A DNA stretch of 64,000 nucleotides from NCBI GenBank assembly GCA_041906305.1, contig JAYRJL010000005.1:186001-250000 (forward strand). Direction: 5' to 3'. The position numbers and the translations under genes are program-made. Numbering within the stretch: position 1 is the stretch's first letter; every line of letters starts with the position of its first letter. Below, one piece after another: positions 29,218-37,603 of this stretch. A model generated the notes under the pieces. The model did not search any database and was not told the origin of the DNA. It saw only the letters and a program-made list of their open reading frames with translations. Origin of the DNA: SHVZ01 sp041906305 (GTDB lineage: Bacteria; Pseudomonadota; Alphaproteobacteria; SHVZ01).

Positions 29218-31163
29218 GCCGCGGCGCCCGCCTCGTCGCTCCGGAAGCCCGAGGCGGCGTCGACGAGCTGTCCCGCCTGGTCTGCGAGGGAGGCGGCTGC
29301 GGCGGAGCTTTCCTCGACCAGGGCGGCGTTCTGCTGGGTGGCGACGTCGAGCTCGTTCAGCGCCTTGTTGATCTCGGCGATGCTGCGCGCCTGCTCGCGG
29401 CTGCCCGAGGCGATCTTCGGCGCGATCTCGGCCACCTCGCGCACGATCTCGATGATGCTGGTCAGCGCCTCGCCGGCGCCGCTCGCGAGCTCGACGCCCT
29501 GAGCCACCTCCTTGGCGCTCTGCGCGATCAGGTCGCGGATCTGCTGGGAGGCCTGGCGCGAGCGGTCGGCCAGGGCGCGGACCTCCTGAGCCACCACCGC
29601 GAAGCCCTTGCCGGATTCCCCGGCGCGCGCCGCCTCCACCGCCGCGTTGAGCGCCAGCAGCTTGGTCTGGAACGAGATCTCCTCCATCACCTGGATGATC
29701 GCGTTGATCTTCGAGGACGAGCTCTCGATCCCGCTCATCGCCTGGATCACGCTAGAGACCGCGGTGTTGCCGCCCTCGGCCCTCGTCAGCGCGTCGGCGG
29801 CGAGCTTGCGAGCCTGCTCGGAGCTCTCGGCGTTGGCCGCGACGTTGCCCGAGACCTCGCTCATGGTCGCGACCGTCTCCTGCAGCGCGGACGCCTGGCG
29901 CTCGGTCCGCGTCGCCAGGTCGTTGCTCCCCTGGCTGATCTCGCTCGCCGCGGCCCGGATCGCGTCGATCGACTCCGTCACACGCTCCGCAGTCTCCGAT
30001 AGGCGCGTCAGCATGTCGGATTGTTCCGCCATCAGCACCTTCTGCTCCGACGTCATCTCCTTGTTGCGGGCGATGGTGTTCCGGAACCGGCCGAGCACCT
30101 TCTCAAGGTCGCCGATCTCGTCGCGCCGCCCCGTCTCCTTGTAGCTGGATCCCAGGTCGCCGATCGACAGCCGCTGCATGACCGCCGACATCCGCGACAG
30201 CGGTCGCCCGATCGTGAGGCTGACGATCCAGACGAGGACCAGGGAGAGGACGAGGACGATCCCGGCGAGCACGCCCGAGACCTGCCAAGCGCGGCGAAGG
30301 GTCGTATCGAAGTCGCTTCGGTCGATCGCCTTGATGCTGATTCCGATCACGCGCCGGGAGAAGTCGAGCACCGGGCTCGCGATCACCGCATGCGGTCTTC
30401 CCCCGAGGAAGAGGCGGTCCAGGGTCTTGGAGCCCTTGGTCGCGTCCGCGAACGAGGTGGCGTCGAGCGCGGAAAGGCCGGGATTGCTGGCGGCGAAGAA
30501 GGTGAAGGCATTTCCTTCAAGCAGGAAGAGCCCAACCTCGACGCCCGACTGGCGCTTGTAGGCCGAGAGCAGCACGTCGTCGAAGGAAAGCCCGACCTCG
30601 ACGGAACCGACATGCTGGCCGGCCGAGAGGACCGGCACGATGCCGCGGAGCCCGAGGCCTTCGCGGCCGATTTCGAGGCCGCTGACCGGCGCCTTCGTGG
30701 AATTGACGGCGACGACCCCGGGGCGGATCTCGCTCAGGTCGTCGCCGAAGCGGTCGGGGCGGTGGACGCGGAGAAAGGAGGTCGCCGGCGGCAGATGGAA
30801 CTGCATCTGCTGGAAATCGAAGCGGTCCCGCATCAAGGCGTATTGCGGCACGAACTCGGCGGCGAGGGCGGCGCGGTCCTTGGTGGCCAGCGCCTTCTGG
30901 ACGCTCGGCATGCCGGCGACCAGGGTCGCGACGGTGAGCGCGCGCTTCGCCTGGTCTTCGACCTTGGACGCGAAGCTTGCTTCGGCCGCCTTCAGGGCGG
31001 CGGCGAGCTGGCGGTCGACCAGGCCTTGCGCCTCGTAGATGTTGATGCCGGCCGAGAGCGCGAGGACGGCGATCATGCCGATGGTCGCGAGCCCCGCGAC
31101 CTTGAAGCCGACGGACAGCCGTTTCGGCAGCCGGACTTCGGGCATGCGAAGCCGGAGCCTCAC
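29214..31163 (-). CDS. mcp: Methyl-accepting chemotaxis protein with double-Cache-like sensor
   Basis: A 649-residue transducer from GTG at 31163, chosen for its AGGAG at good spacing; ATG at 31145 is the alternative. A first transmembrane helix is near residue 20-42. The periplasmic region contains FQQMQFHLPPATSFLRVHRPDRFGDD and GLRGIVPVLSAGQHVGSVEVG, which resemble the dCache_3 sensor. After a second helix comes a HAMP domain and a signalling domain almost identical in sequence to that of the receptor at 20193. It lacks the WDEEF-type tail, so it may rely on other receptors for adaptation enzymes. Confidence 0.9.
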   Translation of the reverse strand: MRLRLRMPEVRLPKRLSVGFKVAGLATIGMIAVLALSAGINIYEAQGLVDRQLAAALKAAEASFASKVEDQAKRALTVATLVAGMPSVQKALATKDRAALAAEFVPQYALMRDRFDFQQMQFHLPPATSFLRVHRPDRFGDDLSEIRPGVVAVNSTKAPVSGLEIGREGLGLRGIVPVLSAGQHVGSVEVGLSFDDVLLSAYKRQSGVEVGLFLLEGNAFTFFAASNPGLSALDATSFADATKGSKTLDRLFLGGRPHAVIASPVLDFSRRVIGISIKAIDRSDFDTTLRRAWQVSGVLAGIVLVLSLVLVWIVSLTIGRPLSRMSAVMQRLSIGDLGSSYKETGRRDEIGDLEKVLGRFRNTIARNKEMTSEQKVLMAEQSDMLTRLSETAERVTESIDAIRAAASEISQGSNDLATRTERQASALQETVATMSEVSGNVAANAESSEQARKLAADALTRAEGGNTAVSSVIQAMSGIESSSSKINAIIQVMEEISFQTKLLALNAAVEAARAGESGKGFAVVAQEVRALADRSRQASQQIRDLIAQSAKEVAQGVELASGAGEALTSIIEIVREVAEIAPKIASGSREQARSIAEINKALNELDVATQQNAALVEESSAAAASLADQAGQLVDAASGFRSDEAGAAA

Positions 31164-31420
31164 GCCCGGCTCCTGCCGGCAAGGCGATGGGAGAGGCAGG
31201 GGATCGGAAGTCGCGACAGTCTGCACCGGCCTTTCGGTCGCGAGACGGCGACGTGCGGGACCGTTGCGGAGCCCCACGCGCCGGCGTACCCGCGCACCGC
31301 AATCTTAGTTCGCGGCCGGGTTAACGGCTAGTCTTTGATTTTACAGGATTAAACGAACGCAGCGTGGCGCCTCCCGGGCCCCAGGGCCGGCGGGCGCCAC
31401 GCATGCGCTGGGCCTGCGCC

Positions 31421-32197
31421 CTAGTGGGCGAGCAGGGCGGGAACCTTGTCCTGGTCGAGCACGCTTTCCGTGGCGCCGCCCAGCACCCATTCGCGCATGC
31501 GCGAATGGCCGTAGGCGCCCATCACCAGCAGATCGGCGCCGCTGGTACGCACTTCCTCAAGCAGAAGCTCGCCGACGTCGGCGCCGCGGGCGAGGCGCTC
31601 GCGGACGTTCGCCTTGACGCCGTGCCTGCCGAGGCTGCGCGCGATGTCGATGCCCATGCCGTCCTGAGACGGATCGATGACGAGGATGTCGACGGCCTCG
31701 GCGGCTTCGAGAAGCGGCAGGGCGTCGTGGACGGCGCGGGCGGCTTCGCGGCTTCCGTTCCAGGCGACCAGAGGCCGGCGAGGCGCCTGCCCTTTGGCCG
31801 AGGTAGCGGCGAGGACCGGGGTGGCTGCCGCGAACACGAGGTCGCGGGCGACGTCGGGCGTGCAGACGGTGAGGTCGGCGTAGTTGGCGTGGACCGCGGC
31901 GTTGGCGACTTCGTCGCCGCGCTCGCAGCGCCACTCGATCGCCTGGCCGGTGGCTGTGGCCGTCGCCTCGACCTTGGCCCGGATTGCCTCGGCGGCCTTT
32001 TCGGCCTCCTCCTGCTGGGCCTCGATGACGGAGGCGGGAATATCGCCGCCCATCCCGCTGTAGAGAACCAGCGGCGGCGGAATGACGTGGAGCGCCGCCA
32101 GATGGGCCGAGTGGCGTTTGGCAAGCGCGATGGCCATGCTCAAGGGCCCTTCCTCTTGCACGGAAGAGACGACGACGAGCAGAGTCTTGATGTTCAT
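31421..32197 (-). CDS. Tandem universal stress protein
   Basis: A 258-residue USP. Two USP-like halves are present; the second, better conserved one has PLVAWNGSREAARAVHDALPLL and the ATP-loop-like GADLLVMGAYGHSRMREWVLGGATESVL, with the G-x2-G-x9-G-[ST] pattern. The ATG at 32197 follows GAGGAGG. A TTGAT-N4-GTCAA box is centred 60 bases upstream; a class-II Fnr-type promoter would then start transcription about 18 bases before the ATG. It is divergent from the CoA-ligase gene. Confidence 0.9.
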   Translation of the reverse strand: MNIKTLLVVVSSVQEEGPLSMAIALAKRHSAHLAALHVIPPPLVLYSGMGGDIPASVIEAQQEEAEKAAEAIRAKVEATATATGQAIEWRCERGDEVANAAVHANYADLTVCTPDVARDLVFAAATPVLAATSAKGQAPRRPLVAWNGSREAARAVHDALPLLEAAEAVDILVIDPSQDGMGIDIARSLGRHGVKANVRERLARGADVGELLLEEVRTSGADLLVMGAYGHSRMREWVLGGATESVLDQDKVPALLAH

Positions 32198-32249
32198 GCG
32201 ATCCTCCTCGGATGTGGCAGAAGGAGGCCTCCAATTCGCGGCTCGATCC

Positions 32250-32263
32250 TTGATCTGCGTCAA
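32250..32263. promoter_or_regulatory. Fnr/FixK-type box 1, TTGATCTGCGTCAA
   Basis: Exact match to TTGAY-N4-RTCAA. Centre at 32256.5; with the usual -41.5 spacing the minus-strand transcript would begin near 32215, just ahead of the stress-protein Shine-Dalgarno. Confidence 0.85.
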
Positions 32264-32306
32264 GCAAAGCTCCGATCGGGGACGGGCGCGCCCGCGACCG
32301 GCGGAC

Positions 32307-32320
32307 TTGACATGAGTCAA
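32307..32320. promoter_or_regulatory. Fnr/FixK-type box 2, TTGACATGAGTCAA
   Basis: Exact match to TTGAY-N4-RTCAA. A -41.5 position gives a plus-strand transcript start near 32355, downstream of the ATG at 32347. This supports the ATG at 32389 as the start of the CoA-ligase gene. Boxes 1 and 2 are 57 bases apart and serve the two divergent genes. Confidence 0.85.
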
Positions 32321-32388
32321 GCCGGGACAGGCCCCGCTCCCTCATCATGCGCGGCCCCTCGCACCGCCCCGACTCCTGGCTGAACCGC

Positions 32389-35067
32389 ATGTCCATCCGT
32401 AACCTAGACGCTCTCTTCAGACCCCGATCGGTGGCCGTCATCGGGGCCAGCCCGCGGCCCGGTTCGGTCGGACTCGTCCTGACCCAGAACCTGCTCGCCG
32501 GCGGGTTCGCCGGCCCGATCCACGCGGTCAATCCCAGGCACGCGGAGGTGGCGGGACTGAAGGTTCATCCGGACGTCGCGGCGCTGCCCGAGGCGCCGGA
32601 CCTCGCCGTCATCTGCACGCCGCCGGCGACGGTGCCGGGACTGGTCGCCGAGCTCGCGCGGCGCGGCACGCGGGGCGCCGTCGTGGTCACCGCCGGCTTC
32701 AAGGAGCTCGGCAGCGCCGAAGGGCGCCGGCTCGAGCAGGCGATTCTCGACGCTGCCCGCCCGAACCTGCTCCGCGTCATCGGACCCAACTGCGTCGGCG
32801 TCATGTCGACCGCGGTCGGGCTCAACGCGACGTTCGCGCATATCGGTGCACGCAAGGGCAGTGTCGCCTTCGTCACCCAGTCGGGCGCCATGGCGACGAC
32901 CGTGCTCGACTGGGCCTCCGATCGCGGCATCGGCTTCTCCTACCTGGCCTCGCTCGGCGACATGGCCGACGTCGACTTCGGCGACATGCTCGATTTCCTC
33001 GCCAACGACACGGCGACGAGCTCGATCCTTCTCTACGTCGAGGCCATCACCAACAGCCGGAAGTTCATGTCGGCGGCGCGCGCGGCCGCCCGCCTGAAGC
33101 CGGTGATCGTGATCAAGGCCGGGCGACACGACGCGGCGGCGCGCGCCGCGGCGTCGCACACCGGCGCGATGGCGGGCGCCGACGGCGTCTACGACACCGC
33201 GTTCCGCCGCGCCGGCATGCTGCGCGTGCAGAGCCTGAGCGAGCTGTTCGATGCCGCCGGAACTCTTGCGACGTCGCTGCCGGTTTCGGGCGACAGGCTG
33301 GCGATCCTGACCAATGGCGGCGGTGCCGGCGTGCTCGCGACCGATGCCCTGCTCGATCTCGACGGCCGCCTCGCCGAGCTTTCGCCGGCCACGATCGACG
33401 CGCTGGACAAGGTCCTGCCGTCGACCTGGCCCCGGGCGAACCCGGTCGACATCATCGGCGACGCGCCGGCAGCGCGCTATGCGGATGCGCTGCGGATCAT
33501 CAAGGACGCGCCCGAGGTTGACGCGACGCTGGTGCTGAACTGCCCGACCGCGATCGGGTCGGGAGTCGATGCCGCGCGCGCCGTGGCTGGGGTCGCCTCC
33601 GAAGGGCGGCGCGCGATCCTGACCAGCTGGCTCGGCAGCAGCGCGGCGGCCGAGGCGCGACGGACCTTTGCCTCCGCCGGGATCCCGACCTACGACACGC
33701 CCGACGCGGCAGTCCGCGGCTTCATGCACCTGGTCAGGTACAAGCGCAATCAGGCGCAACTGATGGAGGTGCCGGCCGCCGGATCCGAGGAACCCAGGAG
33801 CCGCACCGAGGAGGCCCGGCAGATCGTTGCGGACGCGCTTTCCGGCGGAAGGTCGTGGCTGGACGAAGCCGAGATCACCCGGCTGTTCGCCTGCTACGGC
33901 ATCCCGGCCGCGCGTTCGCTGCTCGCCACGGATCCCGACGATGCCGCCCGGTGCGCCTCGGCGCTCGGCGGCCCCTTCGCGCTCAAGGTTTCCTCGCCCG
34001 ACATCACGCACAAGTCCGACGTCGGCGGCGTCGTGCTGGATCTCGCGACTCCGGAAGAGGTTCGCGGCGCGGCGGTGGCGATGCGCCGCCGCGTCGAGCA
34101 GGCGGTGCCGAACGGCCGCGTGACCGGTTTCATCGTCCAGGAGATGGTCCGTCGGCCCCGCGCGCATGAGGTGATCCTCGGCATGGCCGTCGATCGCCAG
34201 TTCGGCCCGTTCATGCTGTTCGGCCATGGCGGCACCGGCGTCGAGGTCATCGCCGACCGCGCGCTGGCCCTGCCGCCGCTCAACTTGAGCCTCGCGCGCG
34301 AACTCATGGCGCGCACGCGGATCCATCGCCTGCTGGTGGGGTACCGCAACCGTCCGGCCGCCGATCTCGACGCCGTCGCCGGGACGCTGGTCCGCCTGTC
34401 GCAGCTGATCTGCGATCTCGACGAGGTGGTCGAGATCGACCTCAATCCGCTTCTGGCGGACGAGACCGGCGCGATCGTGGTCGATGCCCGCATGCGCGTC
34501 GCACCCATGCCGGCGGGTGCCGCGCGCGGATCGCGCCTGTCGATCGTGCCCTATCCGAAGGAGCTCGAGCAGGTCGTCGAGATTCAGGGCGTCGGTCCGG
34601 TGCTGATGCGCCCGGTACGGCCGGAAGACGCGCCGGCCATCCTCCGCTACGTCGAAGGTCTTGCGCCGGAGGATGCGCGGCTGCGCTTCTTCGGCGCGAT
34701 CCGCACCCTCTCCAAGGAGATGCTCGTGCGCCTGACCCAGATCGACTACGACCGTCAGATGGCATTCGTGCTCGAGGCGTCGGGCGAGATCCTCGGTGTG
34801 TCGCGCCTCGCGGCCGATCCCGACAACCGCCAGGCGGAGTTCGCGGTGACCGTCGGCAGCAAGCTCAAGTCGCGCGGCATCGGAACGCTCCTGATGCGCC
34901 GGCTGATCGAGCACGCGCAGGCGCGGCACATCGGCGAGCTGGTCGGCGAGATCCTCGCGGAGAACGCACCGATGCTCTCGCTCGCCCGCGACCTCGGATT
35001 CAGGCTGAGCCCGCCCGACATCCGGAGCGGCACGGTCCACGCGGTGCTTCCGCTCGCGACGGCCTGA
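32389..35067 (+). CDS. ADP-forming acyl-CoA synthetase fused to GNAT acetyltransferase
   Basis: An 892-residue fusion. Residues 1-130 form a CoA-binding Rossmann domain (RPRSVAVIGASPRPGSVG), followed by succinyl-CoA-ligase-like domains with the phosphohistidine loop SHTGAMAGAD (His257). An ATP-grasp domain (about residues 490-705; FALKVSSPDITHKSDVGGV) comes next. The last 150 residues are a GNAT domain (GSKLKSRGIGTLLMRRLIEHA, acetyl-CoA loop). This architecture is shared by Pat/PatZ lysine acetyltransferases that silence acetyl-CoA synthetase, and by ADP-forming acetate-CoA ligases that make ATP in fermentation. The intact histidine loop leaves the ATP-forming role open. Box 2 lies upstream. 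Confidence 0.9.
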   Translation: MSIRNLDALFRPRSVAVIGASPRPGSVGLVLTQNLLAGGFAGPIHAVNPRHAEVAGLKVHPDVAALPEAPDLAVICTPPATVPGLVAELARRGTRGAVVVTAGFKELGSAEGRRLEQAILDAARPNLLRVIGPNCVGVMSTAVGLNATFAHIGARKGSVAFVTQSGAMATTVLDWASDRGIGFSYLASLGDMADVDFGDMLDFLANDTATSSILLYVEAITNSRKFMSAARAAARLKPVIVIKAGRHDAAARAAASHTGAMAGADGVYDTAFRRAGMLRVQSLSELFDAAGTLATSLPVSGDRLAILTNGGGAGVLATDALLDLDGRLAELSPATIDALDKVLPSTWPRANPVDIIGDAPAARYADALRIIKDAPEVDATLVLNCPTAIGSGVDAARAVAGVASEGRRAILTSWLGSSAAAEARRTFASAGIPTYDTPDAAVRGFMHLVRYKRNQAQLMEVPAAGSEEPRSRTEEARQIVADALSGGRSWLDEAEITRLFACYGIPAARSLLATDPDDAARCASALGGPFALKVSSPDITHKSDVGGVVLDLATPEEVRGAAVAMRRRVEQAVPNGRVTGFIVQEMVRRPRAHEVILGMAVDRQFGPFMLFGHGGTGVEVIADRALALPPLNLSLARELMARTRIHRLLVGYRNRPAADLDAVAGTLVRLSQLICDLDEVVEIDLNPLLADETGAIVVDARMRVAPMPAGAARGSRLSIVPYPKELEQVVEIQGVGPVLMRPVRPEDAPAILRYVEGLAPEDARLRFFGAIRTLSKEMLVRLTQIDYDRQMAFVLEASGEILGVSRLAADPDNRQAEFAVTVGSKLKSRGIGTLLMRRLIEHAQARHIGELVGEILAENAPMLSLARDLGFRLSPPDIRSGTVHAVLPLATA

Positions 35068-35100
35068 TCCGGCTTCGTCGCGTGGTCCGGGGCGCGACGT

Positions 35101-35526
35101 TCAGGGCACGATCATGACGGGGCAGCCCGCCAGATGGATGGTCTTCCGCGACACGCTGCCGAACACCAGCGAGGTGACGCGCCCTCTGCCGCGCCGGCCG
35201 ACGACGATGACGTCGGCCTGACGGCGCCTGGCGGCGTTGACGATCTCCTCGGCCGGATCGCCGACGGCAGCGGCCGTCTCGACGCCGGGGGCACCGGCGA
35301 GCGCCGCCTTCTCCTTGGCGCGCATCAGGAAGGGCGGGCGGAGGTCGACGAGGGCGTCGCGCGACTCCTCCAAGGAGGCACGTTCCCCCGAGTCGATGGC
35401 CTGGGGCAGGCTCCGCACCGCCAGCAGGGTGAGATCGGCGCCGCTCGCCTTCGCGATCTTCGCGGCGACGCAGATCGCGCGATCGGCATGGGCCGATCCG
35501 TCGACGCCGACCAGGATTCTCTTCAT
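35101..35526 (-). CDS. Universal stress protein, single domain
   Basis: A 141-residue USP beginning KRILVGVDGSAHADRAI and ending with the ATP-binding loop RRQADVIVVGRRGRGRVTSLVFGSVSRKTIHLAGCPVMIV, where G-x2-G-x9-G-S is intact. It probably binds ATP and acts in survival under energy or oxygen stress. GAGAGG precedes the ATG. Box 3 is centred about 78 bases upstream of the ATG. Confidence 0.9.
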   Translation of the reverse strand: MKRILVGVDGSAHADRAICVAAKIAKASGADLTLLAVRSLPQAIDSGERASLEESRDALVDLRPPFLMRAKEKAALAGAPGVETAAAVGDPAEEIVNAARRRQADVIVVGRRGRGRVTSLVFGSVSRKTIHLAGCPVMIVP

Positions 35527-35597
35527 GGATGCCTCTCGGCGCAGGTGCGCCCGGATTCCGATGAAGAGAAGAATGACCTGCGCGGGCCGGGGTCTCC

Positions 35598-35611
35598 TTG
35601 ATCTAACTCAA
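35598..35611. promoter_or_regulatory. Fnr/FixK-type box 3, TTGATCTAACTCAA
   Basis: One mismatch to TTGAY-N4-RTCAA (C in place of R). Centre at 35604.5 predicts a transcript start near 35563 for the universal stress protein gene. It lies between the stop of the FixK-like gene and the USP start, so it serves only the latter. Confidence 0.7.
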
Positions 35612-35632
35612 GGGCCCCCGGGCGCGGGATCT

Positions 35633-36373
35633 TCAGGCGACGCCGCTTCCGATCGTGACCAGCTTGCCGCGGTCGCGGACGACGATCTGGCTGGCGGTCG
35701 GGATGTCGATGACGTGACTCTCGCGAAGCTGCGTCAGGATGCGGCTGACGGTCTCGATGGTGAGGCCCAGATAGTCGGCGATGTCCGCGCGGCACATCGG
35801 CAGCTTGATCGTGTCGGCGTCGACCGTCTTCGGCGACCGCGTGCGCTCGGTCATGGCCAGAAGGAAGGACGCGATGCGCTCGACGGCGCTCTTGCGGCAG
35901 AGGGTGAGCAGACGCTCCTGCGCCGCCGAAAGCTGGCCGCACATCAGGTTGAAGAAGCGGCGCCCGGCACGGGGATCTTCCTCGAGGAGCTGCTTCAGCT
36001 GCTGCTTCGGATAGCGGACGAAGCTGGTGTCGGACAGCACTTCGAGGGAGTGGCTGTAGGTGCCGTCCTCGGCGAGGCCGAAGAAGTCGCCGGGGAGCAG
36101 GAAGTCGATGACCGAGCGGCGGCCGTCGGGCAGCAGGCGGACCATGCGGAGCGCGCCACTGACCACCTTGTAGACGTGCTCCGCGGCATCTCCCTGCTCG
36201 ACGATCGTCTTGCCGCGCGGCATCACGTGGAGCGAGCCCAGCCGGTCCAGCGAAGCGGTGCCCGCTTCGGCGCCGGTCGGCGGCGCGAGCCGGGGAAGCT
36301 GGGTGGACGAGGTCTTCCGCGCGGGGATCTGGGTGCGGATGGCCGGGGACGCCTGAGTAGCAACTGCCGTCAT
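35633..36373 (-). CDS. fixK: Crp/Fnr-family regulator, FixK-like
   Basis: A 246-residue activator. The cyclic-nucleotide-binding fold covers residues 50-140 (IVEQGDAAEHVYKVVSGALRM; LLPGDFFGL) and the HTH is at about 194-216, CRADIADYLGLTIETVSRIL. Recognition residues Glu207, Ser210 and Arg211 match those with which Fnr reads TTGAT. The N-terminal cysteine cluster that binds 4Fe-4S in Fnr is absent, as in FixK, so oxygen control must come through FixLJ. The ATG at 36373 follows GGAGGGAAAA; the ATG at 36394 would bury that signal. A FixJ-like element lies 76-97 bases upstream. Confidence 0.88.
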   Translation of the reverse strand: MTAVATQASPAIRTQIPARKTSSTQLPRLAPPTGAEAGTASLDRLGSLHVMPRGKTIVEQGDAAEHVYKVVSGALRMVRLLPDGRRSVIDFLLPGDFFGLAEDGTYSHSLEVLSDTSFVRYPKQQLKQLLEEDPRAGRRFFNLMCGQLSAAQERLLTLCRKSAVERIASFLLAMTERTRSPKTVDADTIKLPMCRADIADYLGLTIETVSRILTQLRESHVIDIPTASQIVVRDRGKLVTIGSGVA

Positions 36374-36448
36374 TTTTCCCTCCTGCAGCGACATCGTCGC
36401 GTTGGGAGGAGGCTACTGGCGTTGGGCGGCGCGAGAAATTTCGGGATT

Positions 36449-36470
36449 GTACTTAAGGGATACTACGTAG
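36449..36470 (-). promoter_or_regulatory. Candidate FixJ-binding element upstream of fixK
   Basis: On the minus strand CTACGTAGTATCCCTTAAGT reads like the GTA-rich sites bound by FixJ at rhizobial fixK promoters. The core TAGTATCCC recurs exactly upstream of the fixL gene (39126-39147), and a looser copy precedes the lone receiver gene. It is between the receiver stop codon and fixK. Confidence 0.5.
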
Positions 36471-36482
36471 CCGCGGCGGCCC

Positions 36483-36863
36483 TCAGGACGCGAGCTGGAG
36501 CATCGCCTTTTCGATCTCGCTGAACAGGCGCGCGCCGAAGAGCGGCTTCTCGAGAAACGCCTGGACGCCCAGCGCATCGGCCTGGGCGCGGGACGCGGGA
36601 TCCCATCGGCCGGTCACCATGATGACGAAGACCCTGTCCCCGCGCTCGCGCAGCTTCTGCATCAGCTCGATGCCGGTCATCTGCGGCATGTGATTGTCGA
36701 GAATGACGCATTCTCCGGCCGTGTCCCGGTCGCGCGCCAGGAACTCGGCCGCGGAAGCGTAGTCGGAGACCGAGAAACCACGGGACTCCAGAAGAGCCTT
36801 CAGGGAATCCCGCACCATCTCGTCGTCGTCGACGATGTGAACGGTGCGCGCGCCAGTCGTCAT
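36483..36863 (-). CDS. Single-domain response regulator, FixT-like
   Basis: A 126-residue receiver closely related to the FixJ receiver next door (both have VDDDE-VRDSL-ALLESRGF). Asp12-14, phosphoacceptor Asp56 (ILDNHMP), the VTG threonine and the EKP lysine are intact. There is no output domain. In Caulobacter and Sinorhizobium a receiver-like FixT encoded near fixLJ inhibits the FixL kinase; a similar feedback role is inferred here. It has only one cysteine (Cys52), so an Fe-S-binding FixT is unlikely. A plain CheY-like phosphate sink is the alternative. Confidence 0.8.
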   Translation of the reverse strand: MTTGARTVHIVDDDEMVRDSLKALLESRGFSVSDYASAAEFLARDRDTAGECVILDNHMPQMTGIELMQKLRERGDRVFVIMVTGRWDPASRAQADALGVQAFLEKPLFGARLFSEIEKAMLQLAS

Positions 36864-36950
36864 ACCTGCCCTAACTCCTCCGCTCCGGAATTGGTCTCAT
36901 GCGAGCGGAGCCGATGTCGTTCACATATGGCGAAAATCCGGATGAATGCC

Positions 36951-36970
36951 CATTAAGGAGAATTACCTAT
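36951..36970 (-). promoter_or_regulatory. Looser FixJ-like element upstream of the lone receiver
   Basis: On the minus strand ATAGGTAATTCTCCTTAATG matches 12 of 20 positions of the fixK element when aligned without gaps, keeping GTA and CCTTAA. It is 88-107 bases ahead of the receiver ATG. Weak but correctly placed. Confidence 0.3.
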
Positions 36971-36975
36971 CGTCG

Positions 36976-37590
36976 CTAGCGCGCGATCATCCCGGCCGCC
37001 AGGGCCATCCGCACCAGGTGGGAGAGGCTGTCCGCTTCCATCTTCTTCATGAGATTCGCGCGATGGATCTCGACGGTGCGCGGGCTGATCTTGAGCTCGA
37101 AAGCGATGATCTTGTTCGGGTGGCCAATCACAAGTTGCTCGAGCACGTCGCGCTCGCGCGGAGTCAGCGCCGCGATCTTGGCCGCGGTGCCGGCGTCCTG
37201 GACGTGGTCCTCGCCCGAGCTCGCCTTGGCCTGCTCGAGGGCACGCGCCACGGCGGCGAGGATGATCTCGTTGCCGTACGGCTTCTCGACGAAGTCGGTG
37301 GCGCCGGCCTTCATGGCACGGACTGCCAGCGGCACGTCCCCGTGCCCGGTCACCATGATGACCGGCAGGCTCGCCGCATCGGCCTTCAGCCGCTCGATCA
37401 GCTGCAGGCCGTCCATGCCCGGCATCCTGAGATCGACCACGGCACAGGCCTGGGTCCCCGGGCGAAAGGCGCCGAGAAACGCCTCGGCGGAGTCGTAGGT
37501 GGAAACGTTGAACCCGCGGGATTCGAGCAGCGCTTGCAGGGAGTCCCTGACCGCCTCGTCGTCGTCGACGACATAGATCGTTCCGGCCAC
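36976..37590 (-). CDS. fixJ: Response regulator FixJ
   Basis: A 204-residue transcriptional regulator. The receiver has Asp10-12, phosphoacceptor Asp53 (VVDLRMPGMD), Thr81 and Lys103 (EKPY). The LuxR-type DNA-binding domain is LTPRERDVLEQLVIGHPNKI then SPRTVEIHRANLMKKM. This is the FixJ/TodR layout. The start is GTG at 37590, after GGAG and 13 bases from the fixL stop; the longer frame to 37806 runs inside fixL. Phosphorylated by FixL, it should activate fixK and perhaps its own operon. Confidence 0.9.
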   Translation of the reverse strand: MAGTIYVVDDDEAVRDSLQALLESRGFNVSTYDSAEAFLGAFRPGTQACAVVDLRMPGMDGLQLIERLKADAASLPVIMVTGHGDVPLAVRAMKAGATDFVEKPYGNEIILAAVARALEQAKASSGEDHVQDAGTAAKIAALTPRERDVLEQLVIGHPNKIIAFELKISPRTVEIHRANLMKKMEADSLSHLVRMALAAGMIAR

Positions 37591-37603
37591 CGGGCAGCTC
37601 CGC

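Noticed and set aside
32404..35040. 878-codon open frame antisense to the CoA-ligase/GNAT gene
   Set aside because: A shadow frame typical of G+C-rich coding DNA; the plus-strand frame has clear domains.
35633..36373. Crp/Fnr protein considered as a true oxygen-binding Fnr
   Set aside because: No N-terminal cysteine cluster is present; the few cysteines are scattered in the C-terminal half.
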